Below are positions 7,461 through 14,458 of a DNA stretch of 36,254 nt, one piece after another. The notes under the pieces are model-generated. The model was not told the origin of the DNA, searched no databases, and was given only the letters and a program-made list of their open reading frames with translations. The stretch comes from Rhodocyclaceae bacterium (lineage in GTDB: Bacteria > Pseudomonadota > Gammaproteobacteria > Burkholderiales > Rhodocyclaceae). Position numbers and translations under genes: made by a program. Position 1 is the first letter of the stretch, and each line of letters opens with the position of its first letter. Location: positions 1-36,254 of the forward strand of contig JANJTW010000023.1 in the NCBI GenBank assembly GCA_024710925.1, read 5' to 3'.

Positions 7461-7475
7461 TGAGAATTATTTTTA
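7461..7475. promoter_or_regulatory. Second, imperfect Fur-like site
   Basis: TGAGAATTATTTTTA keeps the left half of the palindrome at 7418 and a degenerate right half. It is 43 bases from the first site, on the other side of the -35, so two Fur dimers could bind the control region and reach both divergent operons. Confidence 0.5.
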
Positions 7476-7554
7476 TTTGTGCGGGCGACGATTTTCCCAG
7501 AAACGCCCGCGCATCGCCTGCAAGACGGGCGGTCAAGCCATGTTCATGAAGCCC

Positions 7555-7603
7555 TTGCGAAAAACTCCGGCATCCGTATAATGCGATCCGTTCTCATTTG
7601 CAA
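7555..7603 (+). promoter_or_regulatory. Promoter of the rightward haem operon, with overlapping Fur-like site
   Basis: TTGCGA (7555-7560), a 16-base spacer and a perfect TATAAT (7577-7582) form a clear sigma-70 promoter. Immediately downstream TGCGATCCGTTCTCA (7582-7596) matches about nine of 14 Fur-consensus positions and would cover the start of transcription. Start near 7589 gives a leader of about 180 bases. Confidence 0.65.
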
Positions 7604-7645
7604 CAACAGGGGCCGGGCGGTCGATGGGTCGGACCGACGTCCGCC

Positions 7646-7695
7646 GGCGCCGGAGAGAGAACGCGGTGCGGCGCCCTCTCTCCGGCGCCGCACCG
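7646..7695 (+). promoter_or_regulatory. Leader with two mutually exclusive hairpins
   Basis: GGCGCCGGAGAGAG (7646-7659) pairs perfectly with CTCTCTCCGGCGCC (7676-7689). CGGTGCGGCGCC (7664-7675) pairs perfectly with GGCGCCGCACCG (7684-7695). The two right arms share GGCGCC, so only one structure can form at a time. This lies in the untranslated leader of the haem receptor gene. It could be an attenuator or RNA thermo/ligand switch, or just a GC-rich repeat. It is not a cobalamin riboswitch by any box I can see. Confidence 0.5.
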
Positions 7696-7770
7696 GCCCC
7701 CTTCCCAACCACCGAACGCCAGCCAGCCGCGCGCCAGCCAGCATCGAAAAATGCATAACTGGAGGCCCGC

Positions 7771-10053
7771 ATGTCTGCCGTTCGCGCGCATTCGCGCAGT
7801 CGTTTCATCCCCCGTCCGCTGGTCGCGGCCGTAAGCACCGCCCTCGCCACCCTTGCCGCTGCCGCACCGCCGGCCTTCGCCGAGCAGCAGCTGCGCGAGA
7901 CCGTCGTCACCGCCACGCGCAGCGAGGCGGCCATCGACGACCTGCCGCTCACCGTCACCGCCGTCACGCGCCAAGAGATGGACCGCCGCCTGCCGATGGA
8001 CGAGGCCGACCTCTTCCGCGACGAGCCCGACGTGGCGATGGCCCGCGACCTGCGCCGTTTCGGCGCAACGCGTGTGAACATCCGCGGCATCGAGGACAAC
8101 CGCGTCGTGCAGATGGTTGACGGGGTGCGCCTGCCCGATTTCTACAACGGCGGCGGCCCGACCAACTTCACGATGAGCGCAACGCCGTCGGCCTTCCCCG
8201 ACTTCCTGAAGCAGGTCGAGATCGTCCGCGGCCCGGCTTCCAGTCTCTACGGCTCGGACGCGATGGGCGGCGTCGTCGGCTTTGTCACGCTCGATCCGGC
8301 CGACATCGCCAGCGGCGACAAGAAAGCCGCGGTGCGCGTGCGCGGCGGCTATTCCGGCACAGGCGACCAGTTCTCGGGCAGCGTCGTCGGCGCCCTGCGC
8401 GGCGATTCGGCCGAGTTCCTGCTCGGTTACGGCGAGGCACGCGGCCACGAGACTGACAACATGGGCAAGGACGGAAGCACCGGCGCACGCCGTGAGAAGG
8501 CGAACCCGACCGATACCGCCGACCGCGGCCTGCTCGCCAAGCTGGTGCTGAGGCCGGCGGCCGGGCACAAGCTGTCGGCCACCGTCGAAAGCCGCGAGCA
8601 GAACGTCGAGACCGACATCCGCCGTCTTTCGGCGTCGCTGCCGCGGGTGACGACGATGCTCGGCGACGATAGCAGCGAGCGCACCCGCTTCAGCCTGGAA
8701 TACGAGCACAAGCCGGCCGGCCTCTTCTACGACCGGCTGACGGCGCGCGTCTATCACCAGGACGCCAAATCGCACAACGAGAACTACCAGCGCCGCAGCA
8801 ACACCAGCGCCGGCTGCTCGGCGGTGACCGCCGGCGCCAACCAGTGCGACCTCTACCAGGACTTCTTCTTCGAGCAGCAGAGCGCCGGCCTCAACCTGCA
8901 GTTCGAATCGCTGCTCGGCAAGGACGTGACTCACCTCCTCACCTACGGCCTCGATCTGATGCGCCTCGACACCGAGGAGCTGCGCGACGCGACCGCCTAC
9001 AACCGGACCGCTGGCACCTCGACCAAGAACATCGTCGGCGAAACCTATCCGCTGCGCGACTTCCCGAACGGCCGCAGCGACACCGTCGGCCTCTTCCTGC
9101 AGGACGAGATCGGCGGCCTCGCCGGCGGCCGGCTGACGCTGACGCCGGGAATCCGCTACGACCACACCCGGCTGAAGCCGGAGGTCGACGCGCTGGCGCA
9201 GGGCGTGCTGACGGCGATCAACCGCAGCGTTTCCGAGCAGAGCTACAGCCGCTTCTCGCCGAAGCTCGCGGCGCAGTGGAAGTTCAGCGAGCGGCTGTCG
9301 ACCTACGGCCAGATCGCCGCCGGTTTCCGCGCGCCGAACTACAACGAGGTCAACGGCGCCTTCCGCAACAGCGCGCAGCGCTATGCGACGACCCCGAACG
9401 GCGAGTTGAAGCCGGAGACCAGCGTCGGCGTCGAGTTCGGCCTGCGCGCCAGGGCCGCGACGGCGCGCGCCCAGATCGCCGTCTTCCACAACAAATACAA
9501 GGATTTCATCGAGAACGTCCGCCTCGCCTGCCCGGCCGACCCGGCCTGCGTGACGATCGGCGGCATCAACTACATCACCTACCAGTCGCGCAACCTTTCC
9601 AAGGTCCGCATCTACGGCGCCGAAGCGCGCGGCAGCTGGGACTTCCAGCCGGGCTGGCGCGTCGACGGCGCGCTCGCCTACGCGCATGGCGACAACCAGG
9701 AGGACGGCGAGCCGCTGAACAGCATCGAGCCGCTGCGCGCCAGCCTCGGCCTGGTTCGCGACGCCGGCAGCTGGGGCGCTGAGGCACGCCTGCGCGCGGC
9801 AAGCCGCAAGGACCGCATCGACGACAGCGGCGGCCGCTACTACCGCACCCCGGGCTACGGCGTCACCGACCTCGCCGCGTGGATCAAGCCCAGCCGCGAT
9901 ACGCGCGTCACCGTCGGCGTGAACAACCTGTTCGACAAGAAGTACTGGCTGTGGAGCGACATCCGCCAGGCCGACTCGATCAACCCGGTCGCCGTCGACT
10001 TCTACTCGCAGCCCGGACGGACCTTCCGCATCGCCTTCCAGGCCGACTTCTGA
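7771..10053 (+). CDS. TonB-dependent haemoglobin/haem-type outer membrane receptor
   Basis: A 760-aa outer-membrane active transporter. A signal peptide ends near AFA-EQQ (residue 37) and is followed by a TonB box (ETVVTATRS). The plug has RVNIRGIEDNRVVQMVDGVRLP and QVEIVRGPASSLYGSDAMGG. The barrel contains the FRAP motif (GFRAPNYNEV, about residue 519) found in haem/haemoglobin receptors and ends in FRIAFQADF with terminal phenylalanine. The NLFDKKYWLWSDI block fits the haemoglobin/transferrin/lactoferrin receptor family (HmuR/HemR-like). The ATG at 7771 has GGAGG six bases upstream. It is first in an operon with an exported CobN homologue, which supports haem as substrate. The exact ligand is inferred. 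Confidence 0.85.
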   Translation: MSAVRAHSRSRFIPRPLVAAVSTALATLAAAAPPAFAEQQLRETVVTATRSEAAIDDLPLTVTAVTRQEMDRRLPMDEADLFRDEPDVAMARDLRRFGATRVNIRGIEDNRVVQMVDGVRLPDFYNGGGPTNFTMSATPSAFPDFLKQVEIVRGPASSLYGSDAMGGVVGFVTLDPADIASGDKKAAVRVRGGYSGTGDQFSGSVVGALRGDSAEFLLGYGEARGHETDNMGKDGSTGARREKANPTDTADRGLLAKLVLRPAAGHKLSATVESREQNVETDIRRLSASLPRVTTMLGDDSSERTRFSLEYEHKPAGLFYDRLTARVYHQDAKSHNENYQRRSNTSAGCSAVTAGANQCDLYQDFFFEQQSAGLNLQFESLLGKDVTHLLTYGLDLMRLDTEELRDATAYNRTAGTSTKNIVGETYPLRDFPNGRSDTVGLFLQDEIGGLAGGRLTLTPGIRYDHTRLKPEVDALAQGVLTAINRSVSEQSYSRFSPKLAAQWKFSERLSTYGQIAAGFRAPNYNEVNGAFRNSAQRYATTPNGELKPETSVGVEFGLRARAATARAQIAVFHNKYKDFIENVRLACPADPACVTIGGINYITYQSRNLSKVRIYGAEARGSWDFQPGWRVDGALAYAHGDNQEDGEPLNSIEPLRASLGLVRDAGSWGAEARLRAASRKDRIDDSGGRYYRTPGYGVTDLAAWIKPSRDTRVTVGVNNLFDKKYWLWSDIRQADSINPVAVDFYSQPGRTFRIAFQADF

Positions 10054-10077
10054 CAACGAGGAGAAAAGGCTGGAGAC

Positions 10078-10111
10078 AAGCCCCCCGGCACGCCCGCGCG
10101 TGCCGGGGCTT
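10078..10111 (+). terminator. Intercistronic hairpin after the haem receptor gene
   Basis: GGCACGC pairs with GCGTGCC, extended by CCCC/GGGG and AAG/CTT with a small bulge. No T-run follows, and the next gene starts 20 bases on with a good binding site. It more likely stabilises or attenuates the receptor mRNA than ends the operon, giving more receptor than downstream protein. Confidence 0.45.
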
Positions 10112-10130
10112 CCCGCCGCAAGGAGTCACG

Positions 10131-10427
10131 ATGGATACCGCACCGAAACCGCAACTGCCCGATCCGGACGCGCTCGTCGCCGCGCTGCTGACGATGATGA
10201 CGCGCTTCTCCTGCCTCGGCTGCCCGCGCCTGGCCGGCCGCATCCGGCGAAATCTCACACTGCTGAAGCACTACGGCGACGACGAAATGTCACCGCTGCT
10301 GAAGCAGCTCGCCGTCCGCCTCGAAGGCGAATGGGCGCAACTCCAGTTCGCGCTCGCCGACACCGAAGAACCCCAGACCGCCACCGATCACCACGCCACC
10401 CTGCCCGCCAGCCAGTCGCTGCACTGA
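10131..10427 (+). CDS. Small CxxC protein (98 aa) of unknown function
   Basis: A 98-aa soluble protein that I cannot assign to a family. It has a CLGC motif (cysteines 28 and 31) inside MMTRFSCLGCPRLAGRIRRNL, then a helical middle (LLKHYGDDEMSPLLKQLAVRLEGEW) and a histidine-containing tail (TDHHATL). No signal peptide or membrane helix is visible. AGGAG lies five bases before the ATG. The listed ORF begins earlier (9879), but that part is a shadow of the receptor gene. Its position between the haem receptor and the CobN-like gene suggests a role in haem or iron handling or regulation; cysteine or histidine haem ligation is speculation. Confidence 0.7.
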   Translation: MDTAPKPQLPDPDALVAALLTMMTRFSCLGCPRLAGRIRRNLTLLKHYGDDEMSPLLKQLAVRLEGEWAQLQFALADTEEPQTATDHHATLPASQSLH

Positions 10428-10453
10428 TCGCCGACCAGCAAGCCGAGACCCTC

Positions 10454-13400
10454 ATGCCGTTTTCCCGATTGTTCCGTCACGCCCTGCTCGCCGCCACCCT
10501 GCTCGCCGGCGCCGCTCAGGCCGACACCGTGCTCTTCGTCTCGACCAGCCCGGTGCCGCACGGCAAATTCACGAAACTCGCCGAGATCGGCGCCGCGCAC
10601 GGCTTCAAGGTCGAAGCGAAGCAGGCCGAGAAGCTGCCGGTCGAGCCGGACGCCTCGCTGTGGCGCGGCGCCGACCTCGTCGTCTTCGACGCGCCGCGCG
10701 ACCACCTGCGCGAGCAGATGCGCGCCAGGCTGGCCAAGGCGCTGCCCGCCCTCACCGTAGCGCAGCTGTGGATGCACGACAGCCAGCCGGAGGCGAAGGG
10801 CCTGCCGAAGCCGCTTGCCGACCGCCTGCACGCCTATTACATGAACGGCGCCCGGCCGAACTTCGAGAACTTCTTCCGCACGCTCGCCGCGCACCGCCAG
10901 GGCCAGCCCTTCGCCGGCATCCCGGCGCCGGTGGTCTTCCCGAAGGCGGCGATCTACCACCCGCAGGCGCCCGGCCTGGTCTTCGCCCATACGGCCGACT
11001 ACCTCGCATGGAAGCAGGTCGACCTGGCGAAGAAGCCGCCGATCATCGCCGTCGCGCTGCACCAGACCTACGTCGGCAGCGAACAGACCGCCTTCGTCGA
11101 CGACCTGATCGCCCGCATCGAGGCCGCCGGCGCCGTGCCGCTGGCCTGGTACGCGCCGGTGATGGGGCCGCAGGGCGGGCTGCTCAAGGTCGACGGCCAG
11201 CTCGTCGCCGACGCCATCATCAATACCCAGATCGTCCTCGACCCCGACGGGCGCCGGCAGGAACTGGCCGCCCTCGGCCTGCCGGTCATGCAGGCGCTGT
11301 CCTACCGCAAGGGCGACGAGGCCGACTGGCGCGCCGACCCGCAGGGCGTGCCGCTGATCGACGTGCCCTTCTTCCTCGCCCAGGGCGAATACGCCGGCAT
11401 CGCCGACGCCGTCGTCGCCGGCGCGCAGAAGAAGGGCGACGACGCGGTCACCGTCGTTGCCGAGCAATCGGCCGCCGTCGTCGCCAAGGCGCTGAACCAG
11501 GTCCGCCTGCAGCGTCTGGCGAACATCGACAAGAAGCTGGCGGTGATGTTCTGGAACTACCCGCCGGGCGAGAAGAACCTGTCGGCCTCCTACCTCAACC
11601 TGCCGAAGAGCTTCGTCGCCACGATGCAATCGTTGCAGGCGGCCGGCTACGACATCGAGCCGGAAGCGGAAACGATCCTCATCGGCAAGCTGCAGCGCCT
11701 GCTCGCCCCGTTCTACCGCGACGGACAGCTGCAGCCGCTGCTGCGCGACGGCTTGGCCGACAGGCTGCCGGTCGCCGTCTACCGCCGGTGGCTGGCGACG
11801 CTGCCGGAGCCGGTCCGCCGCGAACTGCACGAGCGCTGGGGCGAGCCGGAAAAGTCGGCGATGGTCGTCGCCAACGACGGCGCGCCGTACTTCGTCATCC
11901 CGCGCCTTTCCGCCGGCAAGACGGTGTTCACGCCGCAGGCACCGCGCGGCGAGAAGTGGGAAAGCAAGGAGAAGGCGCTCTACCACTCGACCAAGGCCGT
12001 CCCCTCGCACTACTACCTCGCCCAGTATCTGTGGCTGCGCGAGCAGTTCAAGGCCGACGCACTGATCCACTACGGCACGCACGGTTCGCAGGAATGGCTG
12101 CCGGGCAAGGAGCGCGGCCTCGCCATGACCGACTACCCGATGCTGGCGGTGGGCAACGTGCCGGTGATCTACCCGTACATCGTCGACAACATCGGCGAGG
12201 CGCTGCAGGCCAAGCGCCGCGGCCGCGCCACCATCGTCACGCACCAGACGCCGGCCTTCGCGCCGGCCGGCCTGCACGAGGCGACGGTGAAGATCCACGA
12301 CCTCTTGCACGCGTGGCTGGCGCAGGACGACGGCGCGGTCAAGCTGAAGCTCGCCGCCGACCTCAAGGCAGCGGTGCAGCAGGAGCGCATCGTCAAGGAC
12401 ATGGGCTGGAGCGAGGCGAGGATCGACGCCGAGTTCCGCAACTTCGTCGACGCGCTGCACGACCACCTGCACGAACTGGCGCAGACCGCGCAGCCGCTCG
12501 GCCTGCACACCTTCGCGACGCCGCCGCAGGAAACGCACCGCCTCGGCACCGTGCTGCTGATGCTCGGCAAGGGCTTCTGGGAGAGCGCGGCGAAGACCGC
12601 CGGTGTCGACGCCGGCGAGCTCGACGAAATGTTCGTCGCCAGCTACGAGAAGACCGTCGATGCACCGCCGTTCAGGCTCTTCCGCGACTGGCTGGACGGC
12701 CGCACGGCCAAGCCCGCCGACGCCGCGCTCGGCGAACGCTTCGCCCAGGGCAAACGCTGGTACGGCGACCTCGGCGCCGCCAACGAGATTAACGGCCTGC
12801 TCGCCGCGCTCGCCGGCAAATACATCCCGACCTCCTACGGCGGCGATCCGATGAAGAACCCGGACGCGCTGCCGACCGGCCGCAACCTGTATGGCTTCGA
12901 CCCGTCGCGCGTGCCGACGAAACAGGCTTGGGAAGCCGGCAAGGAGGCCGCCGAAGCGCTGCTCGCCGCGCACCGCGCAAAAACCGGCAGGACGCCGAAG
13001 AAGCTCGCCTTCTCGCTGTGGTCGGTCGAGACGATGCGCCACCAAGGCATGCTCGAAGCGCAGGCGCTGTGGACGATGGGCGTCGAGCCGGTGTGGGACC
13101 AGGGCGGACGCGTCGTCGATGTGCAGCTGGTGCCGCGCGACAAGCTCGGCCGGCCGCGCGTCGACGTCGTGCTGTCGGCGACCGGCCTCTACCGCGACCA
13201 TTTCCCGAACGCGATGAAGCAGCTGGCCAAGGCCGTGCAGCTCGCCGCCCGCGCCAAGGAGGCCGACAACCCGATGTTCGAGAACAGCCGTGCCATCGCC
13301 GCCCGGCTGATGAAGCAGGGCATCCCGGAAGCCGCGGCGGTGAAGGCCTCGGAAACGCGCATGTTCTCGTCCGAATCGGGCAAGTACGGCACCGGCCTCG

Positions 13401-14458
13401 ACGACGCGACGCTGGCCACCGATACCTGGCAGGGCAAGGCCGAGGGCGACCGCAAACTCGCCGACCTCTACCTGTCGCGCATGCAGTTCGCCTACGGCGC
13501 CGACGAGTCCGACTGGGGCAGCAAGGGTGCCCTCGGCGGCACGGCAAATGCAGCCGGTGCCGACGGGGAAGCGAGCCGCGGCGGTGCAAACATCAACCTC
13601 TACGCCGAGCACCTGAAAGGCACCGAGGGCGCCGTGCTGTCGCGCACCTCCAACCTCTACGGCATGCTGACCACCGACGATCCCTTCCAGTACCTCGGCG
13701 GCATCGGTCTCGCCGTGCGCCGCCTCGACGGCAAGGCGCCGGAGCTGTACATCTCGAATCTCCGTGGCGCCGGCAGCGGCAAGATCGAAGGCGCCGACGC
13801 CTTCCTCGCCAAGGAACTGGCGACGCGCAACTTCCACCCCGGCTACATCAAGGGGCTGATGGCCGAGGGCTACGCCGGCACGCTGCAGGTACTCGATGCG
13901 ATGAACAACTTCTCCGGCTGGACCATCGTCGCCCGCGAGATCGTGCGCGACGACCAGTGGCAGGAGTTCGCCGACGTCTACGTCCGCGACAAGCACGACC
14001 TCGGCCTGAAGGACTGGTTCGAACGGCACAACCCGGCGGCGCTGGCGCAGACCATCGAACGCATGCTCGAAGCGGCGCGCCAGGGCTACTGGCAGGCCGA
14101 CCCGCGCACGCTGGCCGAGCTGAAGGACCGCTACCGCGACCTCGCGCAGCGCCACGACGTCGTCACCGACAACCGGGCCTTCAAGGACTTCGTGGCCCCG
14201 GGCTTCGGCCTCTCGGCGCGCGCCGCCGCGCTGCCGGCGACGCGCCCGCAGCAGGCCGCCGACCTGGCGCCGCCGCCCGCCGCACCGGCCCCGCCGCCGG
14301 TGCAGGGCATGCTCCTCGAACGCGTCGAGGAAAAACCGGCGCCGCCGGCCCTGCCCTTCGCCCTGCTCGGCCTGGCGCTGCTGACGCTGGCCACCGTCGG
14401 CGGCGCCGCGCGCGCGCTGACCAATCCGGCGCTCGGCCGGACGGAGGTGACGGCATGA
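10454..14458 (+). CDS. cobN: CobN-family chelatase large subunit, exported and membrane-anchored (HmuS-like)
   Basis: A 1334-aa member of the CobN/ChlH/BchH family; cobN is a family label only. The N-terminus (LLAATLLAGAAQA-DT) is a signal peptide, and a C-terminal helix (FALLGLALLTLATVGG) after a proline-rich linker is a membrane anchor. The catalytic domain would thus be periplasmic, unlike cobaltochelatase, which works in the cytoplasm with ATP-driven CobS and CobT, absent here. The core carries HYGTHGSQEWLPGK (histidine near 539), SYGGDPMKNPDALPTGRN and NNFSGW, all family signatures. Flanking receptors and ExbB-like/DUF2149 genes match the Bacteroidetes hmu operon, whose CobN homologue HmuS is reported to remove iron from haem. 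I infer that role here. The start at 10454 has a weak binding site but gives a perfect signal peptide; the stop overlaps the next gene (ATGA). Confidence 0.9.
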   Translation: MPFSRLFRHALLAATLLAGAAQADTVLFVSTSPVPHGKFTKLAEIGAAHGFKVEAKQAEKLPVEPDASLWRGADLVVFDAPRDHLREQMRARLAKALPALTVAQLWMHDSQPEAKGLPKPLADRLHAYYMNGARPNFENFFRTLAAHRQGQPFAGIPAPVVFPKAAIYHPQAPGLVFAHTADYLAWKQVDLAKKPPIIAVALHQTYVGSEQTAFVDDLIARIEAAGAVPLAWYAPVMGPQGGLLKVDGQLVADAIINTQIVLDPDGRRQELAALGLPVMQALSYRKGDEADWRADPQGVPLIDVPFFLAQGEYAGIADAVVAGAQKKGDDAVTVVAEQSAAVVAKALNQVRLQRLANIDKKLAVMFWNYPPGEKNLSASYLNLPKSFVATMQSLQAAGYDIEPEAETILIGKLQRLLAPFYRDGQLQPLLRDGLADRLPVAVYRRWLATLPEPVRRELHERWGEPEKSAMVVANDGAPYFVIPRLSAGKTVFTPQAPRGEKWESKEKALYHSTKAVPSHYYLAQYLWLREQFKADALIHYGTHGSQEWLPGKERGLAMTDYPMLAVGNVPVIYPYIVDNIGEALQAKRRGRATIVTHQTPAFAPAGLHEATVKIHDLLHAWLAQDDGAVKLKLAADLKAAVQQERIVKDMGWSEARIDAEFRNFVDALHDHLHELAQTAQPLGLHTFATPPQETHRLGTVLLMLGKGFWESAAKTAGVDAGELDEMFVASYEKTVDAPPFRLFRDWLDGRTAKPADAALGERFAQGKRWYGDLGAANEINGLLAALAGKYIPTSYGGDPMKNPDALPTGRNLYGFDPSRVPTKQAWEAGKEAAEALLAAHRAKTGRTPKKLAFSLWSVETMRHQGMLEAQALWTMGVEPVWDQGGRVVDVQLVPRDKLGRPRVDVVLSATGLYRDHFPNAMKQLAKAVQLAARAKEADNPMFENSRAIAARLMKQGIPEAAAVKASETRMFSSESGKYGTGLDDATLATDTWQGKAEGDRKLADLYLSRMQFAYGADESDWGSKGALGGTANAAGADGEASRGGANINLYAEHLKGTEGAVLSRTSNLYGMLTTDDPFQYLGGIGLAVRRLDGKAPELYISNLRGAGSGKIEGADAFLAKELATRNFHPGYIKGLMAEGYAGTLQVLDAMNNFSGWTIVAREIVRDDQWQEFADVYVRDKHDLGLKDWFERHNPAALAQTIERMLEAARQGYWQADPRTLAELKDRYRDLAQRHDVVTDNRAFKDFVAPGFGLSARAAALPATRPQQAADLAPPPAAPAPPPVQGMLLERVEEKPAPPALPFALLGLALLTLATVGGAARALTNPALGRTEVTA

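Noticed and set aside
7597-7770. Cobalamin riboswitch upstream of the receptor and CobN-like gene
   Set aside because: I looked because of the CobN label, but found no B12-box-like sequence. The structures present are simple paired hairpins.
7594-10056. 820-aa minus-strand ORF
   Set aside because: It is the antisense shadow of the haem receptor gene and extends into its leader; no domain is visible.
10388-14155. 1255-aa minus-strand ORF
   Set aside because: It is the antisense shadow of the CobN-like gene, with no recognisable domain and biased composition.
10454-14458. True aerobic cobaltochelatase for cobalamin synthesis
   Set aside because: The protein has a signal peptide and membrane anchor, there is no cobS, cobT or other cobalamin gene nearby, and the partners are receptor and motor genes.
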